DNA of 64,000 nt, taken from assembly GCA_902559355.1 (NCBI GenBank), contig CACEHM010000001.1, positions 209,829 through 273,828 of the forward strand. Reading direction: 5' to 3'. Numbering within the stretch: position 1 is the first letter of the stretch; each line of letters opens with the position of its first letter. Positions 10,961 through 19,286 of this stretch are shown piece after piece. The stretch is from an uncultured Gammaproteobacteria bacterium (GTDB taxonomy: Bacteria > Pseudomonadota > Gammaproteobacteria > GCA-002705445 > GCA-002716945). A model generated the notes under the pieces. That model did no database searches. It saw only the letters and a list, made by a program, of their open reading frames with translations, and had not been told where the DNA came from. The position numbers and the translations under genes are program-made.

Positions 10961-12673
10961 ATGGTAAAAAATTTGAAATTTGTAGTATTAATTAGCCTTT
11001 TATTTCTTATATCTTGTGGCTCACAGATCAGTTCTGAACAGAGGGACTTTAAAGAGGAGGTCTCATATAAAAGTCCAGAATTAAAATACAATTATGCATA
11101 TTATAAAATAGTCGTAGAATTACTGCTTCACAAGGGCAGGACTAATGATGCCATCAATACATTTACATCAAACATAACCTATTTCAATAATGAAACCGAT
11201 TTCATGAATATGATCAATAGAGCAAGAGAGCTTAATAAATTTGATTCAATCATGACAATCGTGAATAGATGGATAGAACTAGACAATCAAAATATCTATG
11301 CTCATAAAGCTGCATTTTCTGCATATATAGAACTTGAACAATATCAATCAGCAAATATACACTTCGATTTTTTATACAACCTCTACTTAGAAAATAAAAA
11401 TGAATCCTATGTTGATATTGAAAGTATTTTATCAAGAAATGTAATTATAAAGAATATAGTAGATTATTTTGAGTTGAATCTTCCAAGATATAAAGATAAA
11501 ACAATTTTATTATCCTACATTAATATATTACAAAAAAATAACATTGATGAACTTGCTGTTTTCTACATAGAAGATATTAATTTCAAAAAAAATAGAACAT
11601 TAACTAGGAAGTATGCAAAGTCACTATCCCAATTAAATAAAACTAATAAAGCTATATCAACATTAGAAAGTTTTATTGAATCATCATCTATTTTAGACCG
11701 AGAAGTATCATTTGAACTTTTAATGTTCTATCTTAAAGAAGAAAAGTTAGATCATGCGACTCCACTCATTGAGAAACTCATAAGCATTGATCCTTCCGAT
11801 GATGATTTTATTTTTAGAGTTGCTTTATTATGTTTTGATAATGAGAGGTATAGTCTGGCAGAAAAGTATTTTAATATTTTATTATCTAAATTTTATGTAC
11901 CTGATAATATTAATTTTTTCTTAGGTCAGATTGATTATAAAAATAAAAGATATGATGAAGCATTGTTACATTATCAAAGAATACAGCAAGGAACGTTTGT
12001 TAATGTTAAAACTTTAAATGTTTCTAAAGCTTTGTTAAAAAAATATAATGTTGAAAAAGCTTTATCCTATATTGACAAGGAAATCAAAATAAAAAATCAG
12101 AATAATCTCCTTAATTCTTTATCGCTTAAGCTGTCTATTTTCGAGGAGATAGGTGAATCAGCTGATATTATTAAGCTGTCCAGTCAAATTCTTAAATCTT
12201 TTCCAAATAATGAGAGAGCACTTTATAGTCGTGCTATTGCTTATGAAAAAGAAGGAAATATTTCAAGTATGAGTAAGGATTTTGATGAGATGATCAAACT
12301 TAATAAATACAATTCAATTGCTTTAAATGCATATGGATACAGCCTTGCATTGCATAAACTTCATCTTGATAAATCAGAAAATCTAATAAGAAAAGCTCTT
12401 GACATCCGACCTGGTCAAGCGGCAATCTTGGATAGTTTAGCGTGGGTATTATATTTAAAAGGCTCTTATAAAGAAGCAGCGAAATACTCATCTTTAGCTT
12501 ACTCCAAGGATCAAGATCCTGAAATTGTAGAACACCATTATTTAATACTTTTAAAAAATGGTAATTCTAATGAAGCAAAATATATCTTAAATCAGTCTAT
12601 AAAAAATAATCCTAACAGTGAAAAGTTACTGAAGCTCTTAGATAATAGTAAAAATGCAGCTATTAAATTGTAA
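10961..12673 (+). CDS. TPR-repeat lipoprotein (PA4667-like)
   Basis: 570-residue protein starting with a lipoprotein signal (hydrophobic run then LISC lipobox, Cys at residue 19). Most of the rest is helical repeat. The clearest tetratricopeptide motifs are in the C-terminal half, such as GQIDYKNKRYDEALLHY, ALYSRAIAYEKEGN and DSLAWVLYLKGSYKEAAKYS. It sits between hemA and ispE, exactly where Pseudomonas has PA4667. Likely an outer-membrane-facing scaffold; the partner is unknown. It overlaps ispE by 20 bases, and no lolB gene separates the two. Confidence 0.85.
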   Translation: MVKNLKFVVLISLLFLISCGSQISSEQRDFKEEVSYKSPELKYNYAYYKIVVELLLHKGRTNDAINTFTSNITYFNNETDFMNMINRARELNKFDSIMTIVNRWIELDNQNIYAHKAAFSAYIELEQYQSANIHFDFLYNLYLENKNESYVDIESILSRNVIIKNIVDYFELNLPRYKDKTILLSYINILQKNNIDELAVFYIEDINFKKNRTLTRKYAKSLSQLNKTNKAISTLESFIESSSILDREVSFELLMFYLKEEKLDHATPLIEKLISIDPSDDDFIFRVALLCFDNERYSLAEKYFNILLSKFYVPDNINFFLGQIDYKNKRYDEALLHYQRIQQGTFVNVKTLNVSKALLKKYNVEKALSYIDKEIKIKNQNNLLNSLSLKLSIFEEIGESADIIKLSSQILKSFPNNERALYSRAIAYEKEGNISSMSKDFDEMIKLNKYNSIALNAYGYSLALHKLHLDKSENLIRKALDIRPGQAAILDSLAWVLYLKGSYKEAAKYSSLAYSKDQDPEIVEHHYLILLKNGNSNEAKYILNQSIKNNPNSEKLLKLLDNSKNAAIKL

Positions 12674-13475
12674 GTCATTTGCAAAACTTAACTTATGTTT
12701 ACATATTCTTGATAGAAGGAAAGACGGTTACCACAATCTAGAAAGTATCTTTTGTGCGATTGATTTCTATGACATGTTATCTTTCCAAAAAAATAATTCA
12801 ACCAAACTCAACTTTAAAACGAACTCTAATCAAATTGACTCTACTTATAATTTAGTTACTAAAGCATATGATGTAATTTCTAATTTATATGATATTGAAG
12901 GTGTAGATATATTTTTAGATAAACAAATACCCATAGGTTCTGGTTTAGGTGGTGGCAGTTCAAATGCTGCAGTCACCTTATTGGCATTAAATGACATTTT
13001 CAAATTAAACATATCAAAGGGTAATTTGATGAAAATATCTGAGGACATTGGAGCAGACGTACCGTTCTTTATTAATGGTGGAGCTGCATATATTGGTGGA
13101 AAGGGAGAAATTGTTAATAATATTTCTGTAGATAAAAAATACTTTGTTCTTATCCTGCCAAATTTAAAGATATCAACAAAAGATATGTATGCATCTTTAT
13201 CCTCAGAAGACTTTATGACTCAATACAGTCTTGATGAGCTAATGGCATCAAATATTAATTCCTTTGAAAAAATAGCTATGTCCAAATATCCTTCATTAAA
13301 AGAGACAAAATATTGGCTTTCCGCCTTTGGTAGCGTTAGAATGTCCGGTACGGGAAGCACGCTATACATTGAGTATGATAATTACGAAGGTGCATTAGAA
13401 GCCAATAAGGAGATTGGACGCAAATACAAATCATTAATGGTGAGTAGTCTAGAGTCGTATGATATTTTTTCTTAA
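12654..13475 (+). CDS. ispE: 4-diphosphocytidyl-2-C-methyl-D-erythritol kinase
   Basis: GHMP kinase of the MEP isoprenoid pathway, 273 residues. The N-terminus AKLNLCLHILDRRKDGYH is characteristic. The phosphate-binding loop is IPIGSGLGGGSSNAA, and ADVPFFINGGAA and the C-terminal VRMSGTGSTLY follow. It overlaps the preceding lipoprotein gene by 20 bases and is followed by tRNA-Gln. dxs of the same pathway lies at the other end of the window. Confidence 0.96.
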   Translation: MQLLNCKSFAKLNLCLHILDRRKDGYHNLESIFCAIDFYDMLSFQKNNSTKLNFKTNSNQIDSTYNLVTKAYDVISNLYDIEGVDIFLDKQIPIGSGLGGGSSNAAVTLLALNDIFKLNISKGNLMKISEDIGADVPFFINGGAAYIGGKGEIVNNISVDKKYFVLILPNLKISTKDMYASLSSEDFMTQYSLDELMASNINSFEKIAMSKYPSLKETKYWLSAFGSVRMSGTGSTLYIEYDNYEGALEANKEIGRKYKSLMVSSLESYDIFS

Positions 13476-13481
13476 TAATTT

Positions 13482-13552
13482 GGGGTGTAGCCAAGCGGTA
13501 AGGCAGCGGGTTTTGATCCCGTCATTCGGAGGTTCGAATCCTTCCACCCCAG
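13482..13552 (+). tRNA. tRNA-Gln (anticodon TTG)
   Basis: 71-base cloverleaf. The acceptor arm TGGGGTG pairs with CACCCCA and the discriminator is G. The anticodon loop TTTTGAT carries TTG, and the T-arm GGAGG-TTCGAAT-CCTTC is clear. The 3' CCA is not encoded: the next bases are ACA. Its position between ispE and prs matches Pseudomonas. Confidence 0.95.
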
Positions 13553-13567
13553 ACATTAGGTGACGAG

Positions 13568-14521
13568 ATGGTTGATATAAAAACATCGATGATATTTTCG
13601 GGAAATGCTAATAAAGCACTTGCTAAATCTGTTGCTAAAAACTTAGGAATTACTCTAGGTAAAGCTTCTGTTAAAACGTTTAGTGATGGCGAAATCTCTG
13701 TTGAAATTGAAGAAAATGTGAGAGGTCAGGATATTTATATAATCCAGCCACTGTGTGATCCTGTTAATGATAACCTCATGGAACTACTTATAATGGTCGA
13801 TGCTCTTAAAAGATCATCTGTTGAGAGAATATCAGTAGTACTTCCATATTTTGGCTATTCAAGACAAGACAGACGAGCAAGATCTGCTAGAGTGCCAATC
13901 ACAGCAAAAGTTGTTGCTAATATGTTAACAAGTATGGGCGTAGAAAGATTATTAACTATTGATTTACATGCTGATCAAATTCAAGGCTTTTTCGATATAC
14001 CAGTCGATAACATATATGCAACACCACTATTTTTAGCGGATATACACAAACAGAATTACCAGGATACCATTATCGTTTCTCCTGATGTCGGAGGTGTTGT
14101 AAGGGCAAGGGCATTAGCTAAACAATTGAATTCAGATTTAGCGATCGTAGATAAAAGGCGACCGGAAGCTAATGTTTCAGAAGTTATGCAAATTATAGGA
14201 GATGTTAAAGATAAGTGTTGCATCATAGTTGATGATATATGTGATACAGCAGGAACACTATGCCATGCAGCAGACGCGCTAAAAGATCAAGGTGCATCAA
14301 AAGTTTTTGCTTATATCACTCACCCAATATTCTCAGGTAAGGCTGATCAAAATATTAATAACTCCACTATAGATGGAATAATCGTTACAGATACGATTAA
14401 ACTCTCAAAGAAAATTAATGATACAGGAAAAATTAGGCAGATAACTGTTGCGGAGATGCTAGCGGAAACATTAAGAAGAATAGATAATAAAGAATCTGTT
14501 AGTTCACTTTTCATAGAATAA
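13568..14521 (+). CDS. prs: Ribose-phosphate pyrophosphokinase
   Basis: Makes PRPP from ribose 5-phosphate and ATP, 317 residues. Visible motifs include [16 protein letters not shown], the catalytic flexible loop [21 protein letters not shown], the PRPP loop ([13 protein letters not shown]) and [16 protein letters not shown]. Located right after tRNA-Gln and 25 bases before rplY. Length matches class I PRPP synthetases. Confidence 0.98.
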   Translation: MVDIKTSMIFSGNANKALAKSVAKNLGITLGKASVKTFSDGEISVEIEENVRGQDIYIIQPLCDPVNDNLMELLIMVDALKRSSVERISVVLPYFGYSRQDRRARSARVPITAKVVANMLTSMGVERLLTIDLHADQIQGFFDIPVDNIYATPLFLADIHKQNYQDTIIVSPDVGGVVRARALAKQLNSDLAIVDKRRPEANVSEVMQIIGDVKDKCCIIVDDICDTAGTLCHAADALKDQGASKVFAYITHPIFSGKADQNINNSTIDGIIVTDTIKLSKKINDTGKIRQITVAEMLAETLRRIDNKESVSSLFIE

Positions 14522-14524
14522 GAG

Positions 14525-14530
14525 TATAAT
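14525..14530 (+). promoter_or_regulatory. Candidate -10 box for rplY
   Basis: A perfect TATAAT lies right after the prs stop codon, 16 bases before the rplY ATG. There is no clear -35 hexamer at the ideal distance. It would give rplY-pth-ychF a promoter separate from prs. Confidence 0.35.
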
Positions 14531-14546
14531 CCATTGAAAAATAGCT

Positions 14547-15233
14547 ATGAACACTGAATATATATTACAAGCAAAACCAAGAGAAACCATAGGGACAGCC
14601 ACTTCTAAGAAAATTAGAAGGGAAAATGGTATACCCGCTGTCGTATACGGAGACGTTGATAACAGCAACATAGTTCTTGATGCAAATGAAGTAGCTAAGC
14701 AAGTCAGAGATGCTGGTTTCTACAGTAGTGTAATCAAACTTACAATAGATAAAAACACAATTGATGTCATATTAAAAGACCTACAAAGAGATCCTAGAAA
14801 ATCAGATATTACTCACATGGACTTCTTTGCTGTTGATAAAAACAAAGCAGTTGTTGTAAATGTTCCTATTATGTTCGTAAATGAAGATACATGTGCTGGG
14901 GTTAAGTTAGGTGGTGGTATGATATCACACATACAATCTGAACTTGAAATCTCTTGTTTACCTAAAGATATTCCGGAAAACATCACTGTTGATATCGCTG
15001 AATTAGAATTGGGACATAGTGTTCATTTATCAGAAGTTAAATTACCTGCAAATGTAGAACTTGCGACACCTGTTGACGAAGAACATGATTCGCCTGTTGT
15101 TAGTTGTTATGAGCCTAAAGCTGAAAAAATCGAAGAAGTTGAAGCGGCACCAGCAGATGATGAAGCTGGCGATACTGATGATAATACCAAAGCCGATGCT
15201 GACGCTGACTCCAAAGAAGAAGATAGTAAATAG
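14547..15233 (+). CDS. rplY: 50S ribosomal protein L25, long Ctc form
   Basis: 5S rRNA-binding ribosomal protein with the long CTC/TL5 architecture, 228 residues. The N-terminal L25 domain (RETIGTATSKKIRRENGIPAVVYG) is followed by the beta-rich TL5 domain. A highly acidic tail of about 35 residues rich in Asp, Glu and Ala ends the protein. Order prs-rplY-pth-ychF is the standard gammaproteobacterial arrangement. Confidence 0.96.
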   Translation: MNTEYILQAKPRETIGTATSKKIRRENGIPAVVYGDVDNSNIVLDANEVAKQVRDAGFYSSVIKLTIDKNTIDVILKDLQRDPRKSDITHMDFFAVDKNKAVVVNVPIMFVNEDTCAGVKLGGGMISHIQSELEISCLPKDIPENITVDIAELELGHSVHLSEVKLPANVELATPVDEEHDSPVVSCYEPKAEKIEEVEAAPADDEAGDTDDNTKADADADSKEEDSK

Positions 15234-15244
15234 CCTCCTTTAAT

Positions 15245-15844
15245 ATGATTTCTGAAGATAATCCTCCAGCATTGATTGTAGGATTAGGTAATCCTGATAG
15301 TAAATTTCTTAATACAAGACATAACATAGGTTTTTGGTTTATTGACTCTTTGGTTGATAGCCTACGAATCCACTTCAACGATAACTTGAAAAAAGGTTTT
15401 TGTGATACTGATTATCAATCAGAGGGTATAGATATAAAATTACTTAAACCAATGACTTTTATTAATGATAGCGGGACACCTTTGAAAAACTTCATTAAAA
15501 ATAAAAATATCATACCATCTCAGATAATTGTCGCTTACGATGATTTAGATTTAGCCGCCGGCAAAATTAGACTAAAATTTTCAGGTGGAAGCGGCGGGCA
15601 CAACGGAATCAAAGATATTATAGAAAAAATCGGTACAAAAGATTTTTGGAGATTAAAAATAGGAATCGGTAAGCCTATGCATAAAGATGATGTCATTTCC
15701 TATGTATTGGGTAAGCCATCACCTGATGATAAAAAACAAATATTAGAGGGGATAGAGAATATCATTCAAAATTCTCAAGATTTGCTAGACGGCTCTTATA
15801 CAAATTTCATGAATAATCTAAATGGTGATAACAATGGGATTTAA
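15245..15844 (+). CDS. pth: Peptidyl-tRNA hydrolase
   Basis: Releases peptides from dropped-off peptidyl-tRNA. The 199-residue protein shows LIVGLGNPDSKFLNTRHNIG with the catalytic His, LLKPMTFINDSG, the general-acid Asp in VAYDDLDL, and the GGSGGHNGIKDI loop. It overlaps the ychF start by 11 bases. No departures from the family are seen. Confidence 0.97.
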   Translation: MISEDNPPALIVGLGNPDSKFLNTRHNIGFWFIDSLVDSLRIHFNDNLKKGFCDTDYQSEGIDIKLLKPMTFINDSGTPLKNFIKNKNIIPSQIIVAYDDLDLAAGKIRLKFSGGSGGHNGIKDIIEKIGTKDFWRLKIGIGKPMHKDDVISYVLGKPSPDDKKQILEGIENIIQNSQDLLDGSYTNFMNNLNGDNNGI

Positions 15845-16910
15845 ATGCGGTTTGGTTGGTATGCCAAACGTAGGTAAGTCATCCATATTTAATTTATTAA
15901 CTTCACAAAAAATTGATGCTAAAAACTTCCCTTTTTGTACAATTGATCCAAACATAGCAACCGTTGAAGTACCTGATGATAGATTAGATAAATTATCAGA
16001 ATTAAACTCATCAAAAAGTAAAATTAACGCAGTCATTGAGTTTGTAGATATTGCTGGATTAATAAAAGGAGCATCTAAGGGAGAGGGGCTTGGAAATGAT
16101 TTTCTTACACATATCAGAAATACTGATGCCATAGCACATGTAGTAAGATTCTTTATTGATGATGATATTATTCACGTCAACGGAAAACCTGACCCTGTGT
16201 CAGACTTTAATGATATTAATACAGAATTGATATTATCTGATATCACTACATTAGAAAGTATCACAAATAGAATCACTAAAAGTAAAACATCTGAAAAGGA
16301 AAAAAATCTTTTAAAAGAAGAAGCGATAAAAGCTCTCGATAAACTGAATAACAATAAATTTTTACAAAAAAAAGATTTAGACAAAGTTCAAGAGTTTTTT
16401 CCTGATATTAAATTGTTGACTCAAAAGCCAATGTTTGTGATTGCTAATATTAATGAAAATACCTCAAAACAGGAAATTAATGACTTCATTAAATCAATGC
16501 CAGAAAATATAAAATTAGTTGAGGTGAATGTTAAAGTAGAAATAGATCTTGATGAGCTCTCAGAAGATGAAAAAAAAGAATTTATGGAGGAGTTTGGTAT
16601 AGATGAGTCTGCATTATCAAAAATTATCAAAATGGGATATAGTCTTCTCGATCTTAAAACATTTTTTACATCGGGCGAAAAAGAATCAAGGGCATGGGCA
16701 GCAAAAAAGTATTTTAATGCTCAGGAATGTTCAGGTATCATACACACAGATATCCAAAAAGGATTTATAAGAGCTGAAACTGTCTCATATCATGATTACG
16801 TTGAAAGCGGAAGTGAGCAAGCTTCAAAAGCCAATGGCGTATGGAGACAAGAAGGTAAAGATTATGTTGTTTGTGAAGGCGATGTGATCTATTTTAGATT
16901 TAATATATAA
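15834..16910 (+). CDS. ychF: Redox-regulated ATPase YchF (OLA1 family)
   Basis: Obg-related P-loop ATPase that associates with ribosomes. The 358-residue form begins MGFKCGLVGMPNVGKSSIFN, with the switch region PFCTIDPNIATVEVPDDRL and G3 VDIAGLIKGASKGEGLGN. The C-terminal TGS domain includes LKTFFTSGEKESRAW and the end motif CEGDVIYFRFN. The start chosen is the second in-frame ATG, giving the family N-terminus and overlapping pth by 11 bases. Confidence 0.97.
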   Translation: MGFKCGLVGMPNVGKSSIFNLLTSQKIDAKNFPFCTIDPNIATVEVPDDRLDKLSELNSSKSKINAVIEFVDIAGLIKGASKGEGLGNDFLTHIRNTDAIAHVVRFFIDDDIIHVNGKPDPVSDFNDINTELILSDITTLESITNRITKSKTSEKEKNLLKEEAIKALDKLNNNKFLQKKDLDKVQEFFPDIKLLTQKPMFVIANINENTSKQEINDFIKSMPENIKLVEVNVKVEIDLDELSEDEKKEFMEEFGIDESALSKIIKMGYSLLDLKTFFTSGEKESRAWAAKKYFNAQECSGIIHTDIQKGFIRAETVSYHDYVESGSEQASKANGVWRQEGKDYVVCEGDVIYFRFNI

Positions 16911-16984
16911 GGTCATGTAGCTCAGTTGGTTAGAGCACAGCACTCATAACGCTGCGGTCGGTGGTTCAAGTCCACCCATGACCA
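16911..16984 (+). tRNA. tRNA-Met (anticodon CAT)
   Basis: 74-base cloverleaf: acceptor GGTCATG pairs with CATGACC with discriminator A. The D-arm holds AGCTCAGTTGGTTAGAGC, the anticodon loop CTCATAA carries CAT, and the T-arm is GGTGG-TTCAAGT-CCACC. Elongator Met is favoured because a tRNA-Met follows ychF in Pseudomonas. Ile2 (CAT read after lysidine modification) cannot be excluded by eye. The CCA end is not encoded; the next bases are AAA. The accessory block begins just after it. Confidence 0.88.
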
Positions 16985-17071
16985 AAATCTAAGCTTTTAA
17001 ATCCTACAACCCGCATAAACACTAGGTTCTTTTTTTTCAAAACGCCACCCAATATGCATCTCATGAAGTCT

Positions 17072-17134
17072 AACTGTACATATAGGATTCATATGTACAG
17101 TTTTCTTATATTTGAAATTTTTATATGTACAGTT
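17072..17134. repeat. Three copies of a 12-bp element, two forming a perfect palindrome
   Basis: AACTGTACATAT (17072-17083) and its exact inverse ATATGTACAGTT (17091-17102) flank a 7-base loop. A third copy, ATATGTACAGTT, lies at 17123-17134, 32 bases from copy 2. The palindrome followed by TTTTC could act as a terminator between tRNA-Met and the convergent DUF4116 gene. The third copy is not needed for that and suggests a protein-binding array or alternative pairing. Confidence 0.7.
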
Positions 17135-17174
17135 TATGTCAGTTGTTATATAAGAAGTAATTTATTTATTAATA

Positions 17175-17209
17175 ATTTATGAGTGATGTCAGTTATAATG
17201 TTGTATTTT
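17175..17209 (+). repeat. Flanking direct repeat, copy A
   Basis: A 35-base sequence starting ATTTATGAGTGATGT and ending TATTTT. It matches 20932-20966 in the same orientation without gaps, by my count at 28 of 35 positions, with the first 15 identical. Together the copies bracket the minus-strand block from the DUF4116 gene to the 81-residue gene. Confidence 0.6.
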
Positions 17210-17252
17210 GAAGGAAGCAGGTAAACCAGAGAATCTTGCTAGGAGCTCTATT

Positions 17253-18506
17253 TTAGTAATCTCCTGCATAATCATATTCTCTAACATACACTTTTAGATT
17301 ATCTAGACAATCAACTATTGGACTCAGATCGTCATTACTAATTTGTGTGATAAGCTTTTCTTTGGTATTTACAAATATACATGGAATATTTTTTTCGAGT
17401 AGCTCGTTTATAAACATTTCAAGTTTAGCTGAATTAGCATCACCCCCATCAATCTTATTTACAATTTCTGCGAAATCTAATTCATCTTCAATATCCCCAA
17501 CTATTTCAGTGCTTAACTGAGATGGATCATATTCGGCCCAATTTCTAGAGATTTCTCCATCTTCATCTAATACAAATGAGTGATAAGCAGTAGATACTAC
17601 CAATCTAGACGCATCATAATCAACCTCATCTGAAAAAAAGTAAACTACTTTCCCATCACCATCTCGCATGGTTCCAAATGGACCGTCAAGTGTTTCTATC
17701 GTGTATGAATCCTTTTGTTGCGATTTAATTTGTTTAATTAGTTTTTTATCATCGCCATGCTCCTCAAGATGATCAATAATATCCGAGTACAAATCATCTT
17801 TTTCCATATGCCCAAGGTTTCCCCTATTTTCCAGAATATTGACTCTCCATTTTTCAAATAACTTAGCGAGAGATTTTTTATCGAGTTTTCCAGATGAGGC
17901 AATAGTGCCAAAATCATCCCACCATTCCACTGCAAATTCTGCAAAGTCAGCTGCTTTACTATACAATCTTGATGCTGAATCATCATCAGCCTCACTTGCT
18001 AGGTCGCAATAGCTTGTGCACTTTTCCGACACATCATCGCTTTCATCTATTTCTAATTCTTGTTTCGCAAAATTCTCACCATCTACTTCTCCAGATTGCT
18101 CAATGGCTAGAATAACATCTTTATCTTTTTGTAATTTCTTATCGGCATACTCAAGAGCGTCTTCATGATCTTTCACTGCCTCAAGTACGACTTCTTTATC
18201 GGCTTTTAATTTCTTATCGGCAAATTCAAGAGCAAACCCATAGCCTTTCACTGCCTCGAGTACGACTTCTTTATCGGCTTTTAATTTCTTATCAGCAAAT
18301 TCAAGAGCAGCTCCACTATCTTTTACTGCTGCAAGAACAACTTCTTTATCTTCTTTTAATTTTTTATCAGCATATTCTAGATCAAGTGGATTATTTTTTA
18401 TTACGGCAAGAACAACTTCTTTATCTGCTTTTAATTTTTTATCAGCATCGTCAAGAAAAAAATCGTCCTCTTTTATTTTTTTTAATGCTTCTTTCTTATC
18501 CATCAT
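17253..18506 (-). CDS. DUF4116 repeat protein
   Basis: 417-residue cytoplasmic protein. Residues 21-145 are five tandem 25-residue units of the pattern ADKKLKADKEVVLEAV plus a variable tail, the DUF4116-type repeat. Its molecular role is unknown. The rest (150-417) is acidic and unrelated to anything I recognise, with strands such as GDGKVVYFFS and NIPCIFVNTKEKLI suggesting a separate globular domain. It is monocistronic, convergent with tRNA-Met, in the accessory block. An 11-codon upstream reading frame overlaps its start. Confidence 0.8.
   Translation of the reverse strand: MMDKKEALKKIKEDDFFLDDADKKLKADKEVVLAVIKNNPLDLEYADKKLKEDKEVVLAAVKDSGAALEFADKKLKADKEVVLEAVKGYGFALEFADKKLKADKEVVLEAVKDHEDALEYADKKLQKDKDVILAIEQSGEVDGENFAKQELEIDESDDVSEKCTSYCDLASEADDDSASRLYSKAADFAEFAVEWWDDFGTIASSGKLDKKSLAKLFEKWRVNILENRGNLGHMEKDDLYSDIIDHLEEHGDDKKLIKQIKSQQKDSYTIETLDGPFGTMRDGDGKVVYFFSDEVDYDASRLVVSTAYHSFVLDEDGEISRNWAEYDPSQLSTEIVGDIEDELDFAEIVNKIDGGDANSAKLEMFINELLEKNIPCIFVNTKEKLITQISNDDLSPIVDCLDNLKVYVREYDYAGDY
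18072..18446 (-). repeat. Five 75-bp tandem repeats inside the DUF4116 gene
   Basis: Each 25-residue protein unit is one 75-base repeat. Units 3 and 4 are nearly identical at DNA level, differing at scattered positions, while the outer units have drifted more. This suggests recent unit duplication or conversion in the middle and makes copy number likely to vary between strains. Confidence 0.75.
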
Positions 18507-18531
18507 ATTTATATTTAGTTTTAATACCCAT
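18496..18531 (-). CDS. Possible 11-codon leader ORF overlapping the DUF4116 start
   Basis: Reads MGIKTKYKYDG then stop. The best ribosome-binding sequence here (AAGGGTG, 18545-18539) is placed for this short frame, whereas the DUF4116 ATG at 18506 has none of its own. The leader ends 10 bases inside the DUF4116 gene, in another frame, so it could couple or restrain translation of the main gene. A TATAAT box lies at 18556-18551. Confidence 0.3.
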   Translation of the reverse strand: MGIKTKYKYDG

Positions 18532-18665
18532 TTCGTTCACCCTTAATTAAATTATACAATTATCTAGTGTTAATAACCACGGTTGGGGAGAAGAAAATAA
18601 GTCTATGTCCCTGAAAATATTGGGCTGTAGAAATCAGTAAATTATTTTATACACCTATTTATACA

Positions 18666-19286
18666 CTAGTACCATTTAGTGGTAATTTCCCAAAGATTCT
18701 TATCCTTGTTATTAGACCGTATTTCTTGTTTATCTTTAATCTTGTTGAAAGCTCTGAGTCTTTCAACAACCTCTTTAGTATACTTCCAACCTACCTGTCT
18801 TGCTGGGAAAAAATTTTCAAAATCCTGCGGCGTAAATAGATAACATCCCTTACTAATCTCTTTGCCAGACTTATTTTTTTCTGATTCTGGTCTTTTTTTG
18901 TCTATAGCCTTGTCAATATGTGTATTCTCATGTTTGAGTGACATTATGGTTATATCTTTCTCCCACAAAAAAGCTAAGAGTTCGTCTTTTGTCATTTTGT
19001 TTTTGCCTTCGAAGATTTTTCTCAAGAAATCTTTTCTTTCATAAACATGCGATCTAGTTATCGGAATGTTTTTACGGTCAAAATTATTCTGTTCTAATTC
19101 TTTTAATAGATTCTTTGTGATACCAATTGCTTTCCATGGGTGCTCTGCAAGTTGATAATAAATTCTGCCGAATGCTATATGCTTTACATCGTTTGGTCCT
19201 TTAGGTTTAATTTCTTCTTCATCAAAAAGCAAGCTGTAAATATTATAAATTAGTTGCCCATATCTAAAGTTTATTTTTTTATTCAT
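18666..19286 (-). CDS. Hypothetical protein, last gene of the nuclease operon
   Basis: 206-residue basic, soluble protein that I do not recognise. The N-terminal half is helical (GQLIYNIYSLLF, FGRIYYQLAEHPWKAIG), and the middle is charged and probably disordered (about residues 120-145). The C-terminal half contains GWKYTKEVVERLRAFNKIK, which could be part of a DNA-binding helical domain. It overlaps the PD-(D/E)XK gene by 8 bases, so it is surely co-expressed with it. A role as partner or accessory factor is inferred only from that. Confidence 0.65.
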   Translation of the reverse strand: MNKKINFRYGQLIYNIYSLLFDEEEIKPKGPNDVKHIAFGRIYYQLAEHPWKAIGITKNLLKELEQNNFDRKNIPITRSHVYERKDFLRKIFEGKNKMTKDELLAFLWEKDITIMSLKHENTHIDKAIDKKRPESEKNKSGKEISKGCYLFTPQDFENFFPARQVGWKYTKEVVERLRAFNKIKDKQEIRSNNKDKNLWEITTKWY

